NCBI GenBank assembly: GCA_032027205.1
Contig: JAVSMN010000001.1
Coordinates: 186,001 to 250,000, forward strand
Source: Zeimonas sp032027205
GTDB lineage: Bacteria > Pseudomonadota > Gammaproteobacteria > Burkholderiales > Burkholderiaceae_E
Reading direction: 5' to 3'
DNA: 64,000 nucleotides
Below the pieces are notes generated by a model. The model was not told the origin of the DNA, did not search any database, and saw only the letters and a program-made list of their open reading frames with translations. Shown here piece after piece: positions 48,842 through 58,315 of this stretch (position 1 is the first letter of the stretch; each line of letters starts with the position of its first letter). The position numbers and the translations under genes were made by a program.

Positions 48842-50728
48842 TTGTTGTCGATTCTTCAAACGTTGCCCCTCCGGCCGAAAGCTCGTACCGCCGATTGCGC
48901 GAAGCGCGCGCGCCGCTCGGCGCCCGGCAGATCCACGACTCTTCGACTGCTCGGTGCGGCATCGGCACTGCTGCTCGCGGCCGGGTGCTCCACCGTTCGC
49001 ATGGCTCCCGAGGCGGCGTCGATCGACCCGGCGTCGGTTGCCGCTGCTTCGGCTGCCACGCCCCCAGCGACAGACGGCTCGCCGCTGGGCGATTTGCCGC
49101 TGAAACCCGTGCTCGTCGATGAAACGGCAAACGCCGGCGAACCGGCCGCGCCGACGGCGCGCGTATACGCGGACCTTTGGGAACGCATCCGCGCAGGGTT
49201 CGCGATGCCGGAACTGCCGACGCCGCTGGTCGAGGAAAAGGAGCGCTTCTACCTGCAGCGGCCCGACTACCTGCAGCGCATGTTCTCGCGCGGCAACCGG
49301 TATCTCTTCCACATCGTCGAAGAGCTCGAGCGCCGCGGCATGCCGACCGAGCTGGCACTGCTGCCTTTCGTCGAGAGCGCGATGAACCCGACCGCGCTGT
49401 CCAGCGCGCAGGCCGCCGGCCTGTGGCAGTTCATCCCGTCCACCGGGCGCGCCTACAACCTGCAGCAGGACTGGTGGGTCGACAACCGGCGCGACGTCGT
49501 GAAGTCCACCGAAGCGGCGCTCGACTACCTGCAGAAGATCTACGCGCTCGCCGGCAACGACTGGTTCCTCGCCCTCGCTTCGTACAACTGGGGCGAAAAC
49601 GCGGTGGCGCGCGCGATGCGGCGCAACGAATCGCGCGGCCTGCCCACCGATTACCTGTCGCTGGCGATGCCGACCGAAACGCGGCAATACGTTCCCAAGC
49701 TGATCGCGCTGAAGAACATCGTGCTGCATGCCGCCGAACTGGGCGTGCAGCTGCCGGCACTGCGCAACGAGGCGTACTTCGTCACCGTCGAGAAGACGCG
49801 CCCGATCGATCTGGCGCTCGCCGCAAAATTCGCCGGCATGAGCGTCGCCGAGTTCGTGGCGCTGAATCCGGCGCACAACCGGCCAGTGATCGCAGCGAGC
49901 CGCAACAACCAGATCAAGCTGCCCGCCGACCGCCTCGACGCCTTCCTCGCCGCAGTCGAGCGACACGGCAACGAGAGCCGGGCGTTCGCCACCTGGCAGC
50001 CGCATACGCTGCAACCGGGCGAGACAATCGAATCGCTCGCGCGACGCGCCGGCATCACCGCTGCCGAACTGCTCGACGCCAACGACCTGCGTCGCGGACA
50101 GCGCATTCTCGCCGGCACGCGCATCCTCGCGCCGCAGCGCGGCGTCGAGGACGAAACGCGGCTCGAAGGCTTCGAGGGCCCGCGCGTCTACGAACTCGTC
50201 GAGCAGCCTGCCGCCTGGCACCGGCTGCGGCGCGGCGAGACGCTCGCGTCGATCGCGCGGCGATACGGCACCACGACGGCGGTGCTGCGCTCGTGGAACC
50301 GGGTCGGCGCGAAGCCCCCCGTCGGAACCTTGCTGAAGGTGCGACCCGCATCGACGCAGACCGTGCTGACCACCGAGAACGGCGACCGGCGCGTGGTGCG
50401 CCGCAACGACGACGAGCCGAAGATCGTCCACGCGGTCTTGCGTCGGCAGGAGTCGGGCAACGAGGCGTCCGGCGACATCGACGCGAAGCGTCCGGCAGGC
50501 GCTCGCGCGTCGAAGGCGATCGCATCGACGTCGACCGGGTCGGCGACGGCCGCGTCGAAATCGGCTGCGGCCAAAAGCGGTGCGCCATCGAAACCCGCGG
50601 CCAGGAAGACGAGCAACACCCGTCCGGTTGCCGGGAAATCCCCGGCCAAGAGCGCCGTCACGCGGCAGGCACGCGACAACGCGAAAACCTCACCGGCGGC
50701 ACGCAAGCGGGTGAACAAGAGGACCTGA
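48842..50728 (+). CDS. mltD: Membrane-bound lytic murein transglycosylase D with LysM repeats and basic tail
   Basis: A 628-residue lipoprotein: signal ending in lipobox LAAGC (C49), a transglycosylase domain (about 115-330) with catalytic Glu in LLPFVESAMNP and the family motifs AAGLWQFIPSTGR and ALASYNWGE, then LysM-like segments near residues 385-435 and 450-500. The last 90 residues are Ala/Lys/Ser/Arg-rich, like histone-H1-type tails, and should be periplasmic. It cleaves peptidoglycan glycan strands to anhydro products. TTG start at 48842 (a second TTG follows directly); AGGGGG lies 8 bases upstream. Confidence 0.88.
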   Translation: MLSILQTLPLRPKARTADCAKRARRSAPGRSTTLRLLGAASALLLAAGCSTVRMAPEAASIDPASVAAASAATPPATDGSPLGDLPLKPVLVDETANAGEPAAPTARVYADLWERIRAGFAMPELPTPLVEEKERFYLQRPDYLQRMFSRGNRYLFHIVEELERRGMPTELALLPFVESAMNPTALSSAQAAGLWQFIPSTGRAYNLQQDWWVDNRRDVVKSTEAALDYLQKIYALAGNDWFLALASYNWGENAVARAMRRNESRGLPTDYLSLAMPTETRQYVPKLIALKNIVLHAAELGVQLPALRNEAYFVTVEKTRPIDLALAAKFAGMSVAEFVALNPAHNRPVIAASRNNQIKLPADRLDAFLAAVERHGNESRAFATWQPHTLQPGETIESLARRAGITAAELLDANDLRRGQRILAGTRILAPQRGVEDETRLEGFEGPRVYELVEQPAAWHRLRRGETLASIARRYGTTTAVLRSWNRVGAKPPVGTLLKVRPASTQTVLTTENGDRRVVRRNDDEPKIVHAVLRRQESGNEASGDIDAKRPAGARASKAIASTSTGSATAASKSAAAKSGAPSKPAARKTSNTRPVAGKSPAKSAVTRQARDNAKTSPAARKRVNKRT

Positions 50729-50756
50729 CGGCGCGGACGCGCTGCGCCTCTGCGCC

Positions 50757-52436
50757 TCACGCCCCTTCCGCCGCTCCCAGCAACTCCGCCGTATACGCCT
50801 GCCGCGGCGCGGCGAACAGCCGTTCGGTCTCGCCCGCTTCGACGACGACGCCGTCCTTCATGACGATCACGTTGTGCGCCATCGCGCGGATCACCGCGAG
50901 GTCGTGCGTGATGAACACGTAGGCGATGCGGTAGCGCCGCTGCAGCGAGGACAGCAGCTCCAGCACCTGCTGCTGCACCGAGACGTCGAGCGCCGACGTC
51001 GGTTCGTCGAGCACGAGCAGTTCGGGGCGCAGGATCGCGGCGCGCGCGATCGAGATGCGCTGGCGCTGCCCGCCGGAGAACTCATGCGGATAGCGCTCGA
51101 GCGAACCCACGTCGAGCCCGACCTCCTCGAGCATCGTCGCGACGGCATCGCGACGCTGGCCGGCAGACAGCTCCGGCTGGTGCAGCGCGATCCCCTCCTC
51201 GACGATCTGCAGCACGGTGCGGCGCGGCGACAGCGAGTGGAACGGATCCTGGAAGACGATCTGCAGGTTGCGCCGCCGCGCGCGCAAGGCGCCGGCGTGC
51301 AGTTCGTCCAGGCGCGTTCCGTCGAAGCGGATCTCGCCGCGTGTCTCGCCCTGCGCCAGGCGCAGCAGCGTCAGGCCGAGCGTGCTCTTGCCCGAGCCCG
51401 ATTCGCCGACGATGCCCAGCGTTTCGCCGCGCGCAACGCGCAGATCGACGTCACGCACCGCTTCGAAGCGGCGCTTGCGAAACCAGGAGTCGCCGATGGG
51501 AAAGCGGCAGCCGACACCGTTCGCCTGCAGCAACACGGGCGCCGATGGGTCGGCCGGGGCCACCGAGCGTTTCGGGCGGCTTTCGATCAGCATCCGCGTG
51601 TAAGGCTGCCGCGGCGCCTCGAACAGCGCCGCGGTGTCCCCCGCTTCGACGAGACGGCCGTCCTTCATCACCGCGACGCGATCGGCGAAGGAGCGTACGA
51701 GCGGCAGGTCGTGCGTGATCAGCAGCAGCGACATGCCGAAGTCGCGCTGCAGTTCGTCGAGCAGTTCGACGATGCGGCGCTGCACGGTGACATCGAGTGC
51801 CGTGGTCGGCTCGTCGGCCACCAGCAGCTTCGGCGAGCAGGCGAGCGCCATCGCGATCATCGCGCGCTGGCGCTGTCCGCCGGAGAGCTGGTGCGGGAAG
51901 CTGGAGAAGCGCCGCTGCGGCTCGGGCACGCGCGTGCGTTCGAGCAGCTCGATTGCGCGGCGCGTCGCCTGCGCTCGCGAGACGCCCTCGTGGCGCTCGA
52001 TCGCCTCGCAGATCTGGTCGCCGATCGGATAGAGCGGATTCAGCGCGCTCATCGGCTCCTGGAAGATCATCGCGATCTCGCGACCGCGAACGCCGCGCAG
52101 CTCGCGCTCGCTCGCGGTGAGCAGTTCGCGCCCTTCGAAGTGCACCGAGCCGGTGTAGCGCGCGTCGGCGTTCAGTCGCAGCACCGACAGCGCGGTGACC
52201 GTCTTGCCCGAACCCGATTCGCCGACCAGCGCGAACTTCTCGCCGGCGCGCACGTCGAACGAGACCCGATCGACGACGCGCGTCGCGCCACTCGCGCCGA
52301 CGAAGTCGACCGACAGATCGCGCACCGACAGCAGCGCTTCGCCGTTGCGAGCGGCAGCGGCGCGGCGGCCGGCCGCGTCGCCGCTGCGATCGGCAGCGCC
52401 ATTTCCGCCGTCAGCCCTTGCGCGTATCGAGCGCAT
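50757..52436 (-). CDS. yejF: Dual ATP-binding protein of peptide/microcin-C-type ABC importer, YejF-like
   Basis: A 559-residue protein with two complete ABC ATPase halves: Walker A GESGSGKTVTAL (first half) and GESGSGKSTLGL (second half), each with SGGQRQR signatures and LVADEP/LVLDEP Walker B motifs. It energises the permease encoded just upstream. The ATG at 52436 overlaps the yejE end by 26 bases and precedes about 30 Ala/Gly/Arg-rich residues. It ends 28 bases from convergent mltD. Confidence 0.88.
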   Translation of the reverse strand: MRSIRARADGGNGAADRSGDAAGRRAAAARNGEALLSVRDLSVDFVGASGATRVVDRVSFDVRAGEKFALVGESGSGKTVTALSVLRLNADARYTGSVHFEGRELLTASERELRGVRGREIAMIFQEPMSALNPLYPIGDQICEAIERHEGVSRAQATRRAIELLERTRVPEPQRRFSSFPHQLSGGQRQRAMIAMALACSPKLLVADEPTTALDVTVQRRIVELLDELQRDFGMSLLLITHDLPLVRSFADRVAVMKDGRLVEAGDTAALFEAPRQPYTRMLIESRPKRSVAPADPSAPVLLQANGVGCRFPIGDSWFRKRRFEAVRDVDLRVARGETLGIVGESGSGKSTLGLTLLRLAQGETRGEIRFDGTRLDELHAGALRARRRNLQIVFQDPFHSLSPRRTVLQIVEEGIALHQPELSAGQRRDAVATMLEEVGLDVGSLERYPHEFSGGQRQRISIARAAILRPELLVLDEPTSALDVSVQQQVLELLSSLQRRYRIAYVFITHDLAVIRAMAHNVIVMKDGVVVEAGETERLFAAPRQAYTAELLGAAEGA

Positions 52437-53487
52437 CGCGCAGCGCCTCTCCGATGAAGATCAACAGCATCAGCGTGCCGACGAGCACGACGAAGGTGCC
52501 CAGCGAGATCCACCACGCATCGAGATTCGCCTTGCCCTGCGCGAGCAGCTCGCCCAGGCTCGGCGTCGACGGCGGCACGCCCAGGCCAAGGAAGTCGAGG
52601 CTGGTCAACGCCACGATCGCCGCGCTCATCCGGAACGGCAGGAACGCGATGACCGGCGTCAGCGAGTTCGGCAGCACGTGGCGCCAGATGATCTGTGCGC
52701 TCGACAGACCGAGTGCGCGCGCGGCCGTCACGTATTCGAGCTGGCGGTTGCGCAGGAACTCGGCGCGCACGTAGTCGGACAGCCCGATCCAGCTGAACAG
52801 CGACAGGATCGCGAGCAGGATCCAGATGCTCGGCTCGAACATCGACGCGAGGATCAACAGCAGATACAACTCGGGGATCGATCCCCAGATCTCGACGAGC
52901 CGCTGCATCGCCAGGTCGAGACGTCCGCCGAAGAAGCCCTGCACCGCACCGGCGACGATTCCCAGCGCAACGCCGATCGCAGTGAGCGCGAGCCCGAACA
53001 GCACCGAGAGGCGAAAGCCGTAGAGCAGCCGCGCCAGCACGTCGCGACCCCGATCATCGGTGCCCAGCCAGTTCTCCGTCGACGGCGCTGCCGGATTCGG
53101 GCTCGCCGCGAAGTAGTTGATCGTGTCGAAGCGGTAGCGGTTCGGCGGGAACAGCGCCCAGTTGCCGTCGCTGGAGAGCCGCTCGCGGATGAACGGATCG
53201 AGGTAGTCGGTCTCGGTTCGGAAGTCGCCGCCGAAGGTCGTCTCGGAGTAGTTGTGCAGCAGCGGGTAATACATCCGTCCCTCGTAGCGCACGAAGATCG
53301 GGCGGTCGTTCGACAAGACCTCGGCGATCAGGCTCAGCCCGAAGATCGCGAGGAAGATCCACAGGCTCCAGTAGCCGCGGCGGTTGGCGCGAAAGCGCAG
53401 CCACGCGCGCCGGCGCGGCGACAGCGACGCGCGAGGCGGACGCACGGCGACGAGCGCGTCGCCGGCGAGCGAGGCGTCGGCGCTCAC
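52411..53487 (-). CDS. yejE: ABC importer permease, YejE-like
   Basis: A 358-residue inner-membrane permease with a cytoplasmic N-terminal extension, a first helix (YWSLWIFLAIFGLSLIAEVL), a periplasmic loop (about 65-140) and the EAA-type loop AARALGLSSAQIIWRHVLPN. The GTG at 53487 overlaps the yejB stop (GTGA). Confidence 0.88.
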   Translation of the reverse strand: MSADASLAGDALVAVRPPRASLSPRRRAWLRFRANRRGYWSLWIFLAIFGLSLIAEVLSNDRPIFVRYEGRMYYPLLHNYSETTFGGDFRTETDYLDPFIRERLSSDGNWALFPPNRYRFDTINYFAASPNPAAPSTENWLGTDDRGRDVLARLLYGFRLSVLFGLALTAIGVALGIVAGAVQGFFGGRLDLAMQRLVEIWGSIPELYLLLILASMFEPSIWILLAILSLFSWIGLSDYVRAEFLRNRQLEYVTAARALGLSSAQIIWRHVLPNSLTPVIAFLPFRMSAAIVALTSLDFLGLGVPPSTPSLGELLAQGKANLDAWWISLGTFVVLVGTLMLLIFIGEALRDALDTRKG

Positions 53488-54530
53488 CGCGCGCCCGCCG
53501 TGAACTTCACGCGCGGGTCGACCCACGTGTAGGCGAGATCGGTCAGCAGCTTGGCGACCAGGCCGAGCAGCGAGAACACGTACAGCGTTCCGAGCACGAC
53601 CGGATAATCGCGCCGGATCACCGCCTCGTACGACAGCAACCCGAGGCCGTCGAGCGAGAACAGCGTCTCGATCAGCAGCGAGCCGGTGAAGAACGCGCCG
53701 ATGAACGCCGCCGGGAAGGCGGTGACCAGCGGAATCAGCGCATTGCGGAACACATGCTTGTAGAACACGCGCCGCTCGGACAGGCCCTTGGCGCGCGCGG
53801 TCAGCACGTACTGCTTGCGGATCTCTTCGAGGAATGTGTTCTTCGTGAGCATCGTCGTGACGGCGAAGCTGCCGACCACCAGGCAGGCGAGCGGCATCGC
53901 CAGGTGCCAGAAATAATCGAGCACCTTGCCGACGACGCTCAGTTGGTCGAAGTCGTCCGACGTGAGGCCACGCAGCGGGAAGATCTGCCAGAAGGTGCCG
54001 CCGCCGAACAGCACGAGCAGCAGCACGCCGAGCACGAAGCCGGGAATCGCATAACCAACCAGGATGGCAACCGAGGTCCACAGATCGAAGCGCGAGCCGT
54101 GGCGAACCGCCTTCGCGATGCCCAGCGGTATCGACACCACGTAGACGAGCAGAAAGCTCCATAGCCCGAGGCTGATCGACACCGGCATCTTCTCGACGAT
54201 CAGCGCCCAGACGCTCTTGTGGTGCAGGTAGCTGGTGCCGAGGTCGAACACCGCATAGTTGCGCAACATCGTCAGGAAACGCTCGTGGGCCGGCCGGTCG
54301 AAACCGTACATCCGGCGGATTTCCTCGATCTGCTGCGGGTCGACGCCCTGCGCGCCGCGGTACCCGCCGGTGGCGGCGACCTCGCCTCCCCCAAGCCCTC
54401 CGCGCAGTTCGCGCACCAACTGCTCGACCGGCCCGCCCGGCACGAACTGGATGATCACGAACGAGACGAGCAGGATCCCGACCAGCGTCGGAATCATCAG
54501 CAACAGCCGCTTGGCGACATAGACGAACAT
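53484..54530 (-). CDS. yejB: ABC importer permease, YejB-like
   Basis: A 348-residue permease of the DppB/OppB type: first helix VAKRLLLMIPTLVGILLVSFV, FVPGGPVEQ, and the EAA loop TARAKGLSERRVFYKHVFRN. It forms the channel with YejE. It follows yejA by 3 bases. Confidence 0.9.
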   Translation of the reverse strand: MFVYVAKRLLLMIPTLVGILLVSFVIIQFVPGGPVEQLVRELRGGLGGGEVAATGGYRGAQGVDPQQIEEIRRMYGFDRPAHERFLTMLRNYAVFDLGTSYLHHKSVWALIVEKMPVSISLGLWSFLLVYVVSIPLGIAKAVRHGSRFDLWTSVAILVGYAIPGFVLGVLLLVLFGGGTFWQIFPLRGLTSDDFDQLSVVGKVLDYFWHLAMPLACLVVGSFAVTTMLTKNTFLEEIRKQYVLTARAKGLSERRVFYKHVFRNALIPLVTAFPAAFIGAFFTGSLLIETLFSLDGLGLLSYEAVIRRDYPVVLGTLYVFSLLGLVAKLLTDLAYTWVDPRVKFTAGAR

Positions 54531-54533
54531 CGG

Positions 54534-56360
54534 CTACCGACGCTCCCACCAGGTCTGCAGCGCCCACGACTCCGCCGCGTAGTACAGCGGCAGCGTCTTC
54601 GGATACGCGAGCTTGCTCCAGTACGCAACGCGGTGCGCCGGCGCGTAGAAGTGAGGAACGAGGTACCAGCCGGCACGCAGCACGCGATCGAGCGCGCGCG
54701 CCGCCACCACCAGCTCGTCGCGCGTCTCGCTCTGCAGCAGCCGCTGCACGATGGCATCGACCACCGGGTCGTGGATGCCGGCCAGGTTGTCCGAGCCGGG
54801 CTCGTTGGCCGATGCCGACGTGAAACGTTCGATCAGCTCGTTGCCCGGCGTCTGGCTCGCCGAATACAGCGCGACCGTCACGTCGAAGTCGAAGTCGTCG
54901 AGCCGCTTCTGGAACAGCGCAGGGTCGGTGACGCGCAGGCTGGCGACGATGCCCAGCTTGCCGAGATTGCGCGCCCAGGTCACGGCGATGCGCTCGAGGC
55001 CCTTCGAATAGCTGAGGATCTCGAACTCGAAGCGCCGGCCGGCGGCGTTGCGCAGCACCCCGGCGTCGTCCACTGTCCAGCCCGCCTGCGCGAGCAGCGC
55101 GAGCGCTTCGCGCAGGTTCCCGCGCAGGCTGTCCGGCGGGTTCGTGTCCGGCGGCAACACCGCTTCGCCGAACACCGCGGGATCGAGCCGGTCGCGGAAG
55201 GGCTCGAGCAGCGCCAGCTCCGCGGGCGACGGCTTGCCCTTCGCCTCCATGTCGCTGTTCGTGAAGTAACTGCGGCTGCGCACGTACTGTCCGTAGAAGA
55301 CCTGCCGGTTCATCCATTCGAAATCGAAGGCAAGCGCCAGCGCATGCCGCACGCGCACGTCGGCGAACTCCGGACGACGCAGGTTCATCACGAAGCCCTG
55401 CATGCCCGCGGAGTTCGAATGAGCGAACTCGCGCTTGACGATCTCGCCCGACTCGTACTGGCGCCCGGTGTGTCCGCGTGCCCAGTTGCGCGCCGAGTTC
55501 TCGGCGATCCAGTCGAACTCGCCGGCCTTGAACGCCTCCATGCGCGCCGTCTCGTCCTTGTAGTACTTGTAGACGATCCGGTCGAAATTGAACATGCCGC
55601 GACGCACGTTCAGGTCGCGCGCCCAGTGATTCGGGTCGCGGCGGTACGAGATCGATCGCCCCCAGTCGGTGCGCTCGACGCGGTACGGACCGCTGGCGAT
55701 CGGTTCGTCGCGCGCGATGTCGTCGAAGGGCCGCCCCGCGCCCCATTTGCGCGAGAACACCGGCAACTGCATGCCGATGATCATGTGCAACTCGTGGTTG
55801 CGCCGCTTGAACTCGAATCGGACCGTCCGCGCGTCGACCTCGACGGCGCGCGCGACGTCGCCGAAGTACTGGCGAAAGCGCGGATGCGCCTTCGGCCCGA
55901 CCAGCGTTTCGAACGAGTATTTCACGTCGGCCGCCGTCACCGGGTCGCCGTTGGAGAAGCGCGCCCCCGGGTTCAGCCGGAACGTGATCGACAGTCCGTC
56001 GTCGGCGAAATGCAGGTCGTCGGCAAGCAGCCCGTACATCGTGAAAGGCTCGTCCTGGCTGCCCTCGGCGAGCGTTTCGAACATCAGCACCGCGAGCCCG
56101 TCGGCCGCGATGCCGCGCAACGTGAACGGGTTGAGCTTGTCGAAGGAGCCGAATCCGGCGAGGTTCAGCGTGCCGCGCTTGGGCGCATCCGGATTCACGT
56201 AATCGAAGTGGGCGAACCCGGCCGGGTATTTCGGCGTGTCGCCCCAGGCCAGCGCGTACTCGGCACGCGCTGCGTTCATCGAGAGCGCGAGCACGACGAG
56301 CGCGACGCCCAGCACGAGCGGCGCGCGAAAGCGGCACAACGCGCGTGCGACAATAAGCAT
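54534..56360 (-). CDS. yejA: Extracellular peptide-binding protein, YejA-like
   Basis: A 608-residue type II (SBP_bac_5) binding protein with signal peptide ending ARA near residue 34; mature start EYALAWGDTPKYPAGF and FDYVNPDAPKRG are characteristic of YejA, which feeds oligopeptides and, in E. coli, microcin C to YejBEF. ATG at 56360 is chosen because a GTG at 56387 would place its ribosome site inside divergent fabI. Only 29 bases separate it from fabI. Confidence 0.88.
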   Translation of the reverse strand: MLIVARALCRFRAPLVLGVALVVLALSMNAARAEYALAWGDTPKYPAGFAHFDYVNPDAPKRGTLNLAGFGSFDKLNPFTLRGIAADGLAVLMFETLAEGSQDEPFTMYGLLADDLHFADDGLSITFRLNPGARFSNGDPVTAADVKYSFETLVGPKAHPRFRQYFGDVARAVEVDARTVRFEFKRRNHELHMIIGMQLPVFSRKWGAGRPFDDIARDEPIASGPYRVERTDWGRSISYRRDPNHWARDLNVRRGMFNFDRIVYKYYKDETARMEAFKAGEFDWIAENSARNWARGHTGRQYESGEIVKREFAHSNSAGMQGFVMNLRRPEFADVRVRHALALAFDFEWMNRQVFYGQYVRSRSYFTNSDMEAKGKPSPAELALLEPFRDRLDPAVFGEAVLPPDTNPPDSLRGNLREALALLAQAGWTVDDAGVLRNAAGRRFEFEILSYSKGLERIAVTWARNLGKLGIVASLRVTDPALFQKRLDDFDFDVTVALYSASQTPGNELIERFTSASANEPGSDNLAGIHDPVVDAIVQRLLQSETRDELVVAARALDRVLRAGWYLVPHFYAPAHRVAYWSKLAYPKTLPLYYAAESWALQTWWERR

Positions 56361-56389
56361 CGGCGAGAATTCTAGCGGAGGCTTCACGA

Positions 56390-57184
56390 ATGGGATTCCT
56401 TAGCGGCAAGCGGATCCTGATCACCGGCTTGCTGTCGAATCGGTCGATCGCGTATGGAATCGCACGCAAGTGCCACGAACAGGGCGCCGAGCTCGCGTTC
56501 ACCTACCAGAACGAACGCTTCCGCGATCGCGTAACCGAGATGGCGGCAGCCTTCGACTCGTCGCTCGCCTTTGCCTGCGACGTCGCCGACGACGCGCAGA
56601 TCGACCAGCTCTTCGCGTCGCTCGCCGAACGCTGGGACGGCCTCGACGGCCTGGTCCACGCGATCGCCTTCGCCCCGCGCGAGGCCATCGCCGGGCGCTT
56701 TCTCGAAGGCGCAAGCCGCGAGGCGTTTCGCGTGGCGCAGGACATCTCGGCGTGGAGCTTCGTCGCGCTCGCCAAGGGCGCGCAATCGCTGATGCAGGGT
56801 CGCAACGGCGCACTGCTCACGCTCAGCTACCTGGGCGCGGTGCGCGTCGTTCCGCACTACAACACGATGGGTCTTGCGAAGGCGAGCCTCGAGGCCGCGA
56901 TGCGCTATCTCGCCGCCGACCTCGGACCGCAGGGCACCCGCGTGAACGCGATCTCGGCCGGGCCCATCCGCACGTTGGCCGCCAGCGGCATCCAGGACTT
57001 CTCGAAGATCCTCGACCACGTCAGCGCGAATGCGCCGCTTCGGCGCAACGTCACGATCGACGACGTCGGCAACGCAGCGGCCTTCCTGCTGTCCGATCTG
57101 GCCGCCGGGATCACCGCGCACGTCACCTACGTGGACGCGGGCTTCAGCGAAGTCGCCGGCGGGATTCCCGGGGTAGAGACCTGA
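56390..57184 (+). CDS. fabI: Enoyl-ACP reductase FabI
   Basis: A 264-residue short-chain-dehydrogenase-like enzyme with N-terminal GKRILITGLLSNRSIAYGI, Y147, Y157 and K164 (YNTMGLAKASLEAA). It performs the last reduction of each fatty-acid elongation cycle with NADH. GGAGG lies 8 bases before the ATG. selD follows 2 bases after the stop. The sequence does not show resistance-type changes to triclosan that I can recognise. Confidence 0.92.
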   Translation: MGFLSGKRILITGLLSNRSIAYGIARKCHEQGAELAFTYQNERFRDRVTEMAAAFDSSLAFACDVADDAQIDQLFASLAERWDGLDGLVHAIAFAPREAIAGRFLEGASREAFRVAQDISAWSFVALAKGAQSLMQGRNGALLTLSYLGAVRVVPHYNTMGLAKASLEAAMRYLAADLGPQGTRVNAISAGPIRTLAASGIQDFSKILDHVSANAPLRRNVTIDDVGNAAAFLLSDLAAGITAHVTYVDAGFSEVAGGIPGVET

Positions 57185-57186
57185 CG

Positions 57187-58293
57187 ATGTCGGTCCCTGC
57201 CCAGGTTGCGAACCCGGCGGCCACGCCGCCCACTGCGGTCACGCCCGCCGTCGACGCCGCGGCGCCGCGGCTGACCACCTTCTCGCACGGCGGCGGCTGC
57301 GGCTGCAAGATCTCTCCGGGGGTGCTGTCGCAACTGCTGCAGGGCGCAGCGCGCCTGCCGGTGCCGCCGCAACTGCTGGTGGGCCTGGACACCGCGGACG
57401 ACGCGGCCGTCTACCGCATCGACGACGAGCACGCGCTGGTGGCGACCACCGACTTCTTCATGCCGATCGTCGACGACCCGCACGACTTCGGACGCATCGC
57501 CGCGACGAACGCGTTGTCCGACGTTTACGCGATGGGCGCTTCGCCGATCCTCGCGCTGGCGATCGTCGCGATGCCGGTCGATCGCCTCCCGCTCGACGTG
57601 ATCCGCCGCATCCTGCAAGGGGGCGAGGCGGTCTGCGCAAGCGCCGGCATTCCATTGGCCGGCGGACATACGATCGATTCGGTCGAGCCGATCTACGGAC
57701 TGGTGGCAATCGGACTGGCGCATCCCGCGCACATCCGCCGCAACGACGAAGCACGACCGGGCGACCGTCTCGTGCTCGGCAAGGCGATCGGCGTCGGCAT
57801 CGCATCGGCCGCGCTGCGCAAGGAGCGCCTTTCGGACGAAGGCTACGCGGCGATGATCGCCTCGACGACACAGCTGAACGTGTCGGGACCGGCGCTCGCC
57901 CGCCTGCCCGGCGTGCATGCGTTGACCGACGTCACCGGCTTTGGCCTGCTCGGCCACGTGCTCGAGATGTGCCGCGGCGCGCGGGTGCGGGTGCGGCTGT
58001 CGTCGGCATCCGTGCCCCGGCTGCCGGGCACCGACCAACGGGTCGCCGAAGGTTTCGTCACCGGCGCCTCGGCGCGCAACTGGGCGGCCTACGGGCACGA
58101 GGTACGGCTTTCTCCGGGCAACGAAGCGCTGCGTGCGCTGCTCACCGATCCGCAGACCTCGGGCGGGCTGCTCGTCGCCTGCGATCCGTCGGCAGTGGAC
58201 GACGTGCTCGCGACGCTGCACCGCGACGGCTTCGCGTCGGCCTGCGAGATCGGCGAGGTGCTCGCCGGCGAACCGGGCGTCGACGTCGTCTAA
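57187..58293 (+). CDS. selD: Selenide, water dikinase
   Basis: A 368-residue enzyme with the active-site loop HGGGCGCK: C38 and K41 correspond to C17 and K20 of E. coli SelD. It is a cysteine form, not a selenocysteine form (codons TGC). Further motifs: TDFFMPIVDDP, NALSDVYAMG and GGHTIDS. It makes selenophosphate for selenocysteine or 2-selenouridine tRNA. No selA, selB or mnmH is in the window. The N terminus has about 25 extra Ala/Pro/Val residues. Confidence 0.9.
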   Translation: MSVPAQVANPAATPPTAVTPAVDAAAPRLTTFSHGGGCGCKISPGVLSQLLQGAARLPVPPQLLVGLDTADDAAVYRIDDEHALVATTDFFMPIVDDPHDFGRIAATNALSDVYAMGASPILALAIVAMPVDRLPLDVIRRILQGGEAVCASAGIPLAGGHTIDSVEPIYGLVAIGLAHPAHIRRNDEARPGDRLVLGKAIGVGIASAALRKERLSDEGYAAMIASTTQLNVSGPALARLPGVHALTDVTGFGLLGHVLEMCRGARVRVRLSSASVPRLPGTDQRVAEGFVTGASARNWAAYGHEVRLSPGNEALRALLTDPQTSGGLLVACDPSAVDDVLATLHRDGFASACEIGEVLAGEPGVDVV

Positions 58294-58315
58294 ACCGGCC
58301 ACGCTGCCACGCGAA

